Below are positions 1-5,673 of a stretch of DNA of 8,192 nt, piece by piece; the stretch's first letter is position 1, and every line of letters starts with the position of its first letter. The stretch spans positions 1 through 8,192 of the forward strand of contig JAJYGY010000132.1 in assembly GCA_021790555.1 (NCBI GenBank), read 5' to 3'. Source of the stretch: a bacterium (GTDB lineage: Bacteria; Oederibacteriota; JAJYGY01). A program made the position numbers and the translations under genes. Under the pieces are notes generated by a model that worked only from the letters and a program-made list of their open reading frames with translations, had not been told where the DNA came from and made no database searches.

Positions 1-74
1 AGTTCCACTTTTTTCTTGAACTGCCGAAGCGCGGTTTCAAACGGCTTGTCCGGATCCACCTTCACTTCAACCAC
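1..74 (-). CDS. rpsU: 30S ribosomal protein S21, N-terminal part (cut by window edge)
   Basis: The first 24 codons are visible and read MVEVKVDPDKPFETALRQF followed by KKKVE. The acidic/basic start, the F-E-x-A-L-R-x-F-K-K-K core and the position of that core match the N-terminus of bacterial S21, a small (about 55-75 residue) basic protein of the 30S subunit involved in translation initiation. The start is GTG at 74-72. A strong G-rich Shine-Dalgarno sequence (GAGGGGGGGA, 81-90) lies 6 nt upstream. A nearby ATG inside the leader is out of frame and meets a stop after four codons. The gene has its own promoter at 189-217. In many proteobacteria rpsU is followed by yqeY, dnaG and rpoD; that region would lie beyond the left edge and cannot be checked here. 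The identification rests on a short stretch but the pattern is characteristic. Confidence 0.85.
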   Translation of the reverse strand, partial: MVEVKVDPDKPFETALRQFKKKVE

Positions 75-80
75 GAATCA

Positions 81-90
81 TCCCCCCCTC
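81..90 (-). promoter_or_regulatory. Ribosome binding site deciding the GTG start of rpsU
   Basis: On the minus strand this reads GAGGGGGGGA, an unusually long G-rich Shine-Dalgarno sequence. It ends 6 nt before GTG at 74-72. It supports the GTG codon as the start of S21. Confidence 0.7.
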
Positions 91-106
91 TCTGTCGAGT
101 CTGTCG
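91..106 (-). repeat. Short direct repeat in the rpsU leader
   Basis: The 7-mer CGACAGA (minus strand) occurs twice, at 100-106 and 91-97, separated by 2 nt and directly upstream of the rpsU Shine-Dalgarno sequence. It could be a protein or translational-control site, or chance. A 7-nt repeat is weak evidence alone. Confidence 0.35.
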
Positions 107-188
107 GGACGCGGGAACCCTTGGCCGGCAATCCCTTCTGTTCCGGATGCCCGCCCACCTGGTCCCTCCGCCCCTTCGATGGCCCCCC

Positions 189-217
189 GTTATAGCAAAG
201 CGCCCCAGGGGCGTCAA
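189..217 (-). promoter_or_regulatory. Extended -10 sigma70-type promoter driving rpsU
   Basis: On the minus strand the -35 box is TTGACG (217-212) and the -10 box is TATAAC (194-189). Each matches the consensus at 5 of 6 positions, and the spacer is exactly 17 nt. The spacer ends in TGC, giving a TGn extended -10 element. Transcription should start near 183-180, leaving a leader of about 108 nt before the GTG of rpsU. The bases just after the -10 box are GGGGGGCC, a GC-rich discriminator of the kind found at stable-RNA and ribosomal promoters that ppGpp turns down. The -35 box begins 13 nt after the stop codon of the HIT gene. The boxes are read directly; stringent control is inferred. Confidence 0.82.
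201..213. repeat. 13-nt palindrome inside the rpsU promoter spacer
   Basis: CGCCCC-A-GGGGCG is a perfect 6+1+6 inverted repeat. It occupies most of the spacer between the -35 and -10 boxes and overlaps the last two bases of the -35 box. The placement suits an operator that blocks RNA polymerase. It might instead be a chance GC-rich palindrome. It is not followed by a T-run in either direction, so it is unlikely to be an intrinsic terminator for the HIT gene. Confidence 0.5.
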
Positions 218-230
218 GAAAGGCTTGGCT

Positions 231-575
231 TCAGGCCATGCCCCCCAGGGCCTGGCCCCCCAGCAGGTGCAGGTGCAGGTGGAAAACCGTCTGGCCGGCG
301 TGGGCGTTGGTGTTGAAGACCAGGCGGAAGCCCTTTTCGGCCACGCCGTTTTCGCGGGCCAGGCGCGCGGCCACGGCCACCAGGTGGCCCACCAGCTGCT
401 CCCTGGCCCCGTCCACCTCCAGGGCGCCGGAAAAGTGCTGGCGCGGGATGACCAGGAAGTGCACGGGCGCCTTGGGGAAGATGTCCTGGATGGCCACGCA
501 CTGCTCGTCCTCGTACAGCAGGGTGGCCGGGTCGCTCTTTTCCACGATCTTGCAGAACAGGCAGTCTTCGCTCAT
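231..575 (-). CDS. HIT-family nucleotide phosphoramidase/hydrolase (HINT-like)
   Basis: A 114-residue protein of the histidine triad superfamily, closest in length and layout to the HINT/YcfF branch, which hydrolyses adenosine 5'-phosphoramidates and related aminoacyl-adenylate substrates in the cytoplasm. The N-terminal CxxC stretch (ED-CLFC-KIV, Cys5 and Cys8) is typical of the branch. It is followed by the strand PVHFLVIPRQH (residues 37-47), the FRLVFNTN strand (83-90), and the signature QTVFHLHLHLLGG (95-107). This holds the triad His99, His101 and His103; by family knowledge His101 is the nucleophile. Start ATG at 575-573 has a GGGGTGA-like ribosome site just upstream. The gene lies 43 nt after galK with a terminator-like hairpin between, and just upstream of the rpsU promoter. 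It may rely on read-through or on a promoter inside galK. The exact physiological substrate cannot be told from the sequence. Confidence 0.93.
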   Translation of the reverse strand: MSEDCLFCKIVEKSDPATLLYEDEQCVAIQDIFPKAPVHFLVIPRQHFSGALEVDGAREQLVGHLVAVAARLARENGVAEKGFRLVFNTNAHAGQTVFHLHLHLLGGQALGGMA

Positions 576-587
576 GTCATCACCCCG

Positions 588-610
588 AAAAAAGCCCTCC
601 CCGCGGGGGC
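588..610 (-). terminator. Candidate intrinsic terminator after galK
   Basis: Minus-strand 610-594 can fold as GCCC(C)C with a 5-nt loop pairing to G(A)GGGC, and six T residues follow (593-588). It begins 8 nt after the galK stop. An alternative overlapping stem (GGGGC-GAGC-GCCCC) starts a few bases earlier. The stem contains one C-A mismatch, so strength is uncertain. The T-run lies 12 nt before the HIT start codon, so complete termination here would require a promoter for the HIT gene between them; partial termination is more plausible. Confidence 0.45.
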
Positions 611-618
611 GCTCGCCC

Positions 619-1800
619 CTATTCCGCGCCGACCTCGGCGACCCCCCCGCTTGGCAGGCAGGGGAAAAACTGGGCCTGGATGCTGGTCTTCTTCTTGTAC
701 TGCCTGGCGATGGTCTCCTTGAAGTTCTCCACCGCGTCCTTTTCCACCAGGTTGATGGTGCAGCCCCCGAACCCGGCTCCGGTCAGGCGCGCCCCGTGCA
801 CGCCCGGGGTCTGCAGGGCGATTTCCACCAGGGAATCCAGCTCCTCGCAGCTCACCTGGAAAAGCCTCTGCAGGCTCTGGTGCGAGCGGGTCATCAGCTT
901 GCCGAAGGCCTCGGCGTCCCCCTGGGCCAGCGCCTGCCTGGCCTTCAACACCCTGTCGTTCTCGTAGACCACGTGCTCGGCCCTCTGGCGCAGCCTGCCC
1001 GAAAGCGCGCTCTTGTGCCGCTCGAAGGCCACCACGCCCACGTCGCGCAGGGCCGTGTACTTGGGGTTCCTGGCCTGCAGCAGTTTGAGGGCCTGCTGGC
1101 ACTCCTCGCGCCGCTGGTTGTATTCACTCCCCTTGAGGCCGCGCGAGATCCCCGAATAGATGACCACGAACTGGGCCTTGTCGAAGGCCACGGGAATCCC
1201 CTCGAATTCCAGGCTGCGGCAGTCCAGGAAGATCGCCTTGCCCCGCTCCGCGGCCGACACGGCCAGCTGGTCCATGATGCCGCACTGGACGCCCACGAAC
1301 TGGTTTTCGGCCCTCTGGCAGAGCTTGGCCATGGGAACGGCCTCCCAGGGCCAGTCCCCCAGGGCGGTGGCGGCGTAGGCCACCGCCAGCTCCAGCGCGG
1401 CCGACGAGGAAAGCCCCGCCCCCTGGGGAAGGTTTCCGGAGATGACCAGGTTGTAGCCTTCGAGCTTGTGGCCGGCGTTGAGGAGGGACCAGAAGACGGC
1501 CTTGGGATAGTTGGCCCAGCCGTCCTCGGGGAGGTACTTGAGGTTTGCCAGGGGCACCTGGATCTTTTCGTCGAAGTCCATGGAATAGAGCGAAAGCGTC
1601 TTGTCGGATCGCCGCTGGGCCGCCACCAGAACGCCCCGGTCCAGGGCCATGGGCAGCACGTAGCCTTCGTTGTAGTCGGTGTGCTCGCCGATCAGGTTGA
1701 CGCGCCCGGGAGCCTGCACCAGCACCAGGCGCTTGCCGCCTCCGGCGTCTCCGTAGACCTCGAGGAACTTCTGCCTCAACTTGCCCCATCGCTCGTTCAT
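619..1800 (-). CDS. galK: Galactokinase
   Basis: A 393-residue cytoplasmic GHMP-family kinase that phosphorylates alpha-D-galactose at C1 with ATP, the entry step of the Leloir pathway. All family marks are present. The galactokinase signature is PGRVNLIGEHTDYN (residues 31-44). The ATP-binding GHMP motif GAGLSSSAALE is at 127-137. Asp177 in CGIMDQ is the expected catalytic base. The C-terminal motif is TGAGFGGC (340-347). Length is normal for the family (about 380-400). The open frame continues 29 codons further upstream, but the start at 1800-1798 is chosen because MNERW begins where family members begin and AGGGAA lies 5-10 nt upstream. No galT, galE or transporter is in the window, so this gene stands apart from a gal operon. 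A role in capsule, pilus or LPS sugar recycling is possible but unsupported. Confidence 0.96.
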   Translation of the reverse strand: MNERWGKLRQKFLEVYGDAGGGKRLVLVQAPGRVNLIGEHTDYNEGYVLPMALDRGVLVAAQRRSDKTLSLYSMDFDEKIQVPLANLKYLPEDGWANYPKAVFWSLLNAGHKLEGYNLVISGNLPQGAGLSSSAALELAVAYAATALGDWPWEAVPMAKLCQRAENQFVGVQCGIMDQLAVSAAERGKAIFLDCRSLEFEGIPVAFDKAQFVVIYSGISRGLKGSEYNQRREECQQALKLLQARNPKYTALRDVGVVAFERHKSALSGRLRQRAEHVVYENDRVLKARQALAQGDAEAFGKLMTRSHQSLQRLFQVSCEELDSLVEIALQTPGVHGARLTGAGFGGCTINLVEKDAVENFKETIARQYKKKTSIQAQFFPCLPSGGVAEVGAE

Positions 1801-1805
1801 GGAAA

Positions 1806-1811
1806 TTCCCT
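1806..1811 (-). promoter_or_regulatory. Ribosome binding site deciding the galK start
   Basis: AGGGAA on the minus strand lies 5 nt before the ATG at 1800-1798 (7 nt from the AGGG core). It supports the shorter 393-residue galactokinase over an upstream start near 1887, which would add 29 residues not typical of the family. Confidence 0.65.
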
Positions 1812-1812
1812 G

Positions 1813-1830
1813 AAAAATGGCCCACGGGCC
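1813..1830 (-). terminator. Hairpin plus T-run directly before the galK ribosome site
   Basis: Minus-strand GGCC-CGTG-GGCC (1830-1819) is followed by A and five T residues (1817-1813), the shape of a short intrinsic terminator. It lies about 90 nt after the HD-GYP stop and immediately upstream of the galK Shine-Dalgarno sequence. It could end the motor-block transcript, act as an attenuator for galK, or shield the galK ribosome site. The stem is only 4-5 bp, so this is a candidate only. The rest of the 1801-1921 gap is AT-richer than its surroundings, but I could not find a well-spaced -35/-10 pair in it. Confidence 0.4.
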
Positions 1831-1921
1831 GTTCGCTGCCTGCGACAAAACGCGCCGGGCTTGCTTCCGAAGCTCCATCTTACCCAAAATCCGGACCGAA
1901 AAGCTCCAACAAAATGGCCCT

Positions 1922-3358
1922 TCAGGAGGCGCCCAGGACCTGCCCCATCATTTCCTTGTTGATCTCCCTGCGCACCCGGTTGAAGGCGGAATCCGGCAGG
2001 GTCAGGAAGGCCTCCACCACCGCCGGGTCGAACTGCTTTCCGCCGCAGCTGCGGATCTCGCGCCGGGCCTCGTCGAAGGTGTTCCCCTGGCGGTAGCTGC
2101 GGTCCGAGGTGATGGTGTCGAAGGCGTCGGCCACGGCGAAGACCCGGGCCGCCCGGGGGATCTCCTCGCCGGCCAGGCCCTGGGGATACCCCTTGCCGTC
2201 CCAGCGCTCGTGGTGGCAGTAGACCACCTCCTTGGCCGGGTTGAGGAACTCGATGTTCTCCACCATGCGCCGGCCCAGGTCGGGATGCTTCTTCATCTCG
2301 ATCCACTCCAGGGGGGTCAGCTTGCTTTCCTTGTGGAGCACCGCGTCGGGGACCCCGATCTTGCCGATGTCATGCAGCAGGGCTCCCCTTTCGACCTGCA
2401 TTTTTTCCGCGGTCGGCAGCTTCATGGCCTCGGCGATCAGGAGGGCGTAGCGCTGCACCCTCAGCGAATGCCCGGCCGTGTCGTTGTCGCGCAGGTCCAG
2501 GGCCGCCACCAGGGCCTTCAGGGTGGCCATGGTGGTGGCCTCCAGCTTGGTCTGGGATTCCAGCCAGCTGTGGGTCAGGCGGCCGAAGGCCTCCTCCACC
2601 ACGCTCATTTCCCTGTCCTCCGGGTGCAGGTCGATCTTGATGCGGAAGTTTCCGGTGCTCTGCATCAGCCGCATCACCCCCACGAAGGCGCGCAGGGGCT
2701 TGGTGATCTGGTGGGCGATGAACAGCGCCCCCAGCAGGGTGAGGATCAGCCCCAGGAGGCTGGCGATGAGGATGCTGTGCATCTTCTCGGCGATGCGCCT
2801 CTGGGCGATGCTGGGGGTGAACTGCACCGAAAGCAGGTAGTAGGGGGGCTCCTTGGCCTTCACCGGGGCGAAGGCCTGCATCCAGTCCTTGAAGGAGAAC
2901 CGCAGCAGCCGCATCTGGGCCTGGTCCCTGGACACGGCCTGCAGGGCCTGCGAGGGCGCCGGCAGGACGCTGCCCGGAGGGATGTCGGCGTCCAGGCTGC
3001 CCACCACCACCATGCTGCGCTGCCGGGGGTCGACCTCCAGGAGGTGCACCCGGTCCAGGCGGTCCTGGCCGTTGAGGGGGTTGTCGGAAAGGATCTTCTT
3101 CAGGACGGAATTGACCCTGCGCAGCTCCACGCGCCCGGGGATTTCACCGGGCTTCAGGCGGGGAAGCTTCATGCCCTCGAAAAGCAGGGCGTGGGCGCTG
3201 GCCGTCTGCACCAGCTCGTCCTCCACGCGCTGGTACACGTCCACCTTCATGCCGTTGTAGATCAGGGCGCCGGCCAAGGTGAGGCTGGCGGCCACCGCCA
3301 GCACGAGCAGGGCCCCGATTTTGACGGTCAGGCTGACGGAACGCAGGGACAGGGTCAT
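1922..3358 (-). CDS. Membrane-anchored HAMP/HD-GYP cyclic di-GMP phosphodiesterase
   Basis: A 478-residue inner-membrane signalling enzyme. A short N-terminal tail leads into a first membrane helix (about residues 12-34), then a periplasmic sensor region of about 160 residues without a family I can name. A second helix (about 195-216) is followed by a HAMP-type linker beginning at ITKPLRAF (about 218-270) and an HD-GYP domain (about 276-455). Catalytic marks are intact: GHSLRVQRYA (297-306), LLHDIGKIGVP with the HD pair at 329-330, KHPDLG (357-362), HHERWDGKGYP (382-392) and ADAFDTITSDRSYR (410-423). HD-GYP enzymes with these residues usually hydrolyse cyclic di-GMP to pGpG or GMP. The ATG at 3358 follows the receiver stop by 3 nt, so the two are very likely co-transcribed and translationally coupled. 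The signal sensed and the target are unknown; the neighbouring ATPases are the obvious candidates. Confidence 0.93.
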   Translation of the reverse strand: MTLSLRSVSLTVKIGALLVLAVAASLTLAGALIYNGMKVDVYQRVEDELVQTASAHALLFEGMKLPRLKPGEIPGRVELRRVNSVLKKILSDNPLNGQDRLDRVHLLEVDPRQRSMVVVGSLDADIPPGSVLPAPSQALQAVSRDQAQMRLLRFSFKDWMQAFAPVKAKEPPYYLLSVQFTPSIAQRRIAEKMHSILIASLLGLILTLLGALFIAHQITKPLRAFVGVMRLMQSTGNFRIKIDLHPEDREMSVVEEAFGRLTHSWLESQTKLEATTMATLKALVAALDLRDNDTAGHSLRVQRYALLIAEAMKLPTAEKMQVERGALLHDIGKIGVPDAVLHKESKLTPLEWIEMKKHPDLGRRMVENIEFLNPAKEVVYCHHERWDGKGYPQGLAGEEIPRAARVFAVADAFDTITSDRSYRQGNTFDEARREIRSCGGKQFDPAVVEAFLTLPDSAFNRVRREINKEMMGQVLGAS

Positions 3359-3361
3359 GGC

Positions 3362-3859
3362 CTACTTCTTGAATTTGTTTTTGAGGCCTTCCAGGTACTG
3401 GGCCTTGGCCTTCTCGTCCACGGCCGCCTGGGGGGCCGGGGAGGGCTCCCGCCTGGGGGCCCCTTCCGGTTTTTCGGCCTTTTCCTGCCCCGGCTCGAGC
3501 AGCTTCCTCACCTTCTCTAACAGCTCCTCCACCCGGAAGGGCTTGGTGAGGTAGGCTTCGGCCCCGTGGCCGAAGGCGAAATTGCGCGAATCGTCGTCCG
3601 TGTTGGCGCTCAGGAACATGAACTTCACGTCCTTCAGGGCCGGATCGTAGTGGATCTCGATGCTGGCCATGTGCCCGTCCATGACGGGCATGCGCACGTC
3701 CAGGATGGCCAGGTCGGGCCGGAAGCTGCGGCATTTGTCCACGGCCTGCCTGCCGTTCTCGGCGCTGTCCACCTGGTAGCCGCCGCCCTCCAGGGCCGCC
3801 ATCACGGCCTGGCGGATGTGCGCCTCGTCGTCGACCACCAGGATTTTCTTCTCCGCCAT
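3362..3859 (-). CDS. Single-domain response regulator (CheY-like receiver) with charged C-terminal tail
   Basis: A 165-residue cytoplasmic receiver. Residues 1-122 form a standard REC fold: acidic pair Asp10-Asp11 in ILVVDDE, phospho-acceptor Asp54 in LAILDVRMP, switch Ser84 in FLSA, and Lys106 in YLTKPF. There is no DNA-binding or enzymatic output domain. Instead residues about 123-148 are a Pro/Ala/Glu-rich, probably disordered linker (for example PEGAPRREPSPAPQ), ending in a short predicted helix, EKAKAQYLEGLKNKFKK, with a basic end. The ATG at 3859 has GAGAGG 6 nt upstream. The gene sits 31 nt after the second ATPase and 3 nt before the HD-GYP gene. It probably acts by protein contact, with the ATPases or the phosphodiesterase as plausible partners. 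No histidine kinase is in the window, so its phosphodonor is unknown. Confidence 0.93.
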   Translation of the reverse strand: MAEKKILVVDDEAHIRQAVMAALEGGGYQVDSAENGRQAVDKCRSFRPDLAILDVRMPVMDGHMASIEIHYDPALKDVKFMFLSANTDDDSRNFAFGHGAEAYLTKPFRVEELLEKVRKLLEPGQEKAEKPEGAPRREPSPAPQAAVDEKAKAQYLEGLKNKFKK

Positions 3860-3890
3860 GCCGGACCTCTCAAAGCGGGCCTTCCGCCCC

Positions 3891-5624
3891 TCACACCAGC
3901 TGGGTCTCGTTGACCACCTCTTCCAGCGTGGTCACGCCCTCCTTCATCTTGGCCAGGGCGATCTCGCGCATGGTCTTCATGCCGTTTTCCTTCACCACGC
4001 CGCGCAGTTCGTTCAGGTTGCAGTGCGAAAAGATGGCCTTGCGCACCCGGGAATCCACCTTCAGCACCTCGTGCACCGACAGGCGTCCCTTGTAGCCGGT
4101 GTTGTTGCATTCCGGGCAGCCCCTGCCGTGGTAGAGCGTGACACCGGCCAGGTCGGCCTCCCCGAGCCGGGCGCGCTTCACCAGGTCCGGCTCGGCAGGC
4201 CAGGGCTCCTTGCAGTTGGCGCAGATGCGCCGCAGCAGCTTCTGGGCGCAGACCACCAGCACCGAGGTGCCCACGTAGATGGGGTCGATGCCCATGTTCA
4301 CCAGGCGGGTGATGGTGGAGGGCGCGTCGTTGGTGTGCAGGGTGGAGATGACCAGGTGGCCGGTCAGCGAGGCCTTCACCGCGATGTCGGCCGTCTCCTT
4401 GTCTCGGATCTCGCCCACCATGATGATGTTGGGGTCCTGCCGCAGGAAGGCGCGCAGCACGTTGGCGAAGTTGAGCCCGGCGATGGGGTTGACCTGGATC
4501 TGCACCAGGTTGGGCAGGCGGTATTCCACCGGGTCCTCGGCGGTCATGATGTTCTTGCCCGGCGTGTTGACGTCCGTCAGCACGGAATACAGGGTGGTGG
4601 TCTTGCCCGACCCGGTGGGGCCCGTCACCAGGATCATGCCGTAGGGGCTGCGGTAGGCCTGCTCAAAGAGGGACATCTGTTCGTCGGTGAAATCCATGGT
4701 GCGGATGTCCAGCTTGCGCGCGGCCTGGTCGATGAGGCGCATGACGATGTTCTCGCCCCAGATGCTTGGTAGCACCGACACGCGCAGGTCCACCTGGCGT
4801 CCCTGGAAGCTGTACTTGATGCGCCCGTCCTGGGCCTTGCGGCGCTCCATGGGGTCCATCTTGGCCATGATCTTGTAGCGCGAGGACAGGGCCCGCTTGT
4901 AGGCCAGCGGCGGTGCCGGAAAATCCACCAGGGCCCCGTCGATGCGGTAGCGCAGGACGATCTTCTTTTCAAAGGGATTGATGTGGATGTCGGAGGCCCG
5001 CTTGGAGATGGCGTCCTCGATGATGTAGTTGCACAGCCGGATGATGGGGGCCTCGTCCACGCCCCCGGCCGATTCCTCGTCCTCCTCGCCCAGCTTCTTC
5101 TCCTGGACGATCTCGATGTCCTCCCCGCCGCCCTCCTGGGCGATCTCCTTGATGGTCTCCTCGAGGCTGGCCGAGGCGGCCGTGGCGGCGGCGGACCAGT
5201 GGCGGTCGATGATGCCGCGGATGGCGTTCTCGCTGGCCAGCACGAACGTGAATTCCGTGGAGGGCTCCACCACCAGCTCGTAGTGCAGGTGCAGCAGGGC
5301 CGGGTCCTCGGGGTTGCAGATGGCCAGCTTGAGGGTGTTGCCGTCCTTCTCCAGGGGGAACATCATCAGCTTGCGGGCCACGGCCTCGGGGCAGGTCTTG
5401 AGCACGGAGGGGTCCACGGCCACCTTGCTGATGTCCACGAAATCCAGGCCGTGCTGCATGGCCAGGAAGTGGTAGAGGGTCTCCTCCGAAAGCAGGTTCA
5501 GTTCCACCAGCGTGGCGCCCAGGGTCTTGCGGGTGCTCTTCTGCGCCTCCAGGGCCTTCTGCAGGTCCTGTTCGGTGATCATGGATTCTTCCACCAGCAG
5601 TTCGCCGATGCGTTTGGTCTTCAT
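3891..5624 (-). CDS. PilB/GspE-family assembly ATPase, second tandem copy
   Basis: A 577-residue cytoplasmic hexameric ATPase of the type IV pilus / type II secretion extension-motor family. Residues about 1-145 form an MshEN/GspE_N-like region starting KRIGELLVEE, with a second repeat at LGATLVELNLLSEE. An acidic linker (about 155-190) precedes the motor. The Asp box is RASDIHINPF...DG (209-230), Walker A is GPTGSGKT (335-342), Walker B is IIMVGEIRD (400-408) and the His box is STLHTNDAPST (427-437). A zinc site is formed by Cys468, Cys471, Cys503 and Cys506. All catalytic marks are present. The frame runs 13 codons further upstream, but the ATG at 5624 is preferred because AAGGAAGGA lies just before it. 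The gene follows its paralogue by 49 nt. PilB, GspE and MshE cannot be told apart without neighbouring pilin or platform genes. Its zinc site argues against a PilT-type retraction ATPase. Confidence 0.93.
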   Translation of the reverse strand: MKTKRIGELLVEESMITEQDLQKALEAQKSTRKTLGATLVELNLLSEETLYHFLAMQHGLDFVDISKVAVDPSVLKTCPEAVARKLMMFPLEKDGNTLKLAICNPEDPALLHLHYELVVEPSTEFTFVLASENAIRGIIDRHWSAAATAASASLEETIKEIAQEGGGEDIEIVQEKKLGEEDEESAGGVDEAPIIRLCNYIIEDAISKRASDIHINPFEKKIVLRYRIDGALVDFPAPPLAYKRALSSRYKIMAKMDPMERRKAQDGRIKYSFQGRQVDLRVSVLPSIWGENIVMRLIDQAARKLDIRTMDFTDEQMSLFEQAYRSPYGMILVTGPTGSGKTTTLYSVLTDVNTPGKNIMTAEDPVEYRLPNLVQIQVNPIAGLNFANVLRAFLRQDPNIIMVGEIRDKETADIAVKASLTGHLVISTLHTNDAPSTITRLVNMGIDPIYVGTSVLVVCAQKLLRRICANCKEPWPAEPDLVKRARLGEADLAGVTLYHGRGCPECNNTGYKGRLSVHEVLKVDSRVRKAIFSHCNLNELRGVVKENGMKTMREIALAKMKEGVTTLEEVVNETQLV

Positions 5625-5630
5625 GCCACA

Positions 5631-5639
5631 TCCTTCCTT
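5631..5639 (-). promoter_or_regulatory. Ribosome binding site deciding the start of the second ATPase
   Basis: AAGGAAGGA on the minus strand ends 6 nt before the ATG at 5624-5622. This favours a protein starting MKTKRIGELL over the 13-codon longer reading starting near 5663, which would fall inside the short gap after the upstream paralogue. Confidence 0.7.
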
Positions 5640-5673
5640 GGCCGGACGCGTGGACCGTTTCAAAGGGCCGGGC

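Noticed and set aside
76..84. ATG in the rpsU leader as a possible start
   Set aside because: It is out of frame with S21 and meets TGA after four codons; the GTG 6 nt after the G-rich ribosome site gives the S21 reading.
1801..1887. 29-residue N-terminal extension of galactokinase
   Set aside because: The extension would run through the hairpin and ribosome site, and galactokinases normally start close to the residue used here.
238..1962. Plus-strand open frame of 574 codons opposite galK and the HIT gene
   Set aside because: It spans two clear minus-strand genes and their intergenic gap, has low-complexity composition and no recognisable motif, and no convincing ribosome site was seen.
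1817..3520. Plus-strand open frame of 567 codons opposite the HD-GYP gene
   Set aside because: Antisense shadow with biased His/Gln/Gly/Leu composition; the minus-strand HD-GYP reading explains the sequence.
3816..4772. Plus-strand open frame of 318 codons opposite the second ATPase
   Set aside because: Shadow of the Walker-motif-bearing gene. Similar shadows occur opposite the paralogue at the matching place, as expected from duplicated DNA.
5625..5663. 13-residue N-terminal extension of the second ATPase
   Set aside because: AAGGAAGGA is well placed before the internal ATG, and MshEN domains normally start close to the R-I-G motif.
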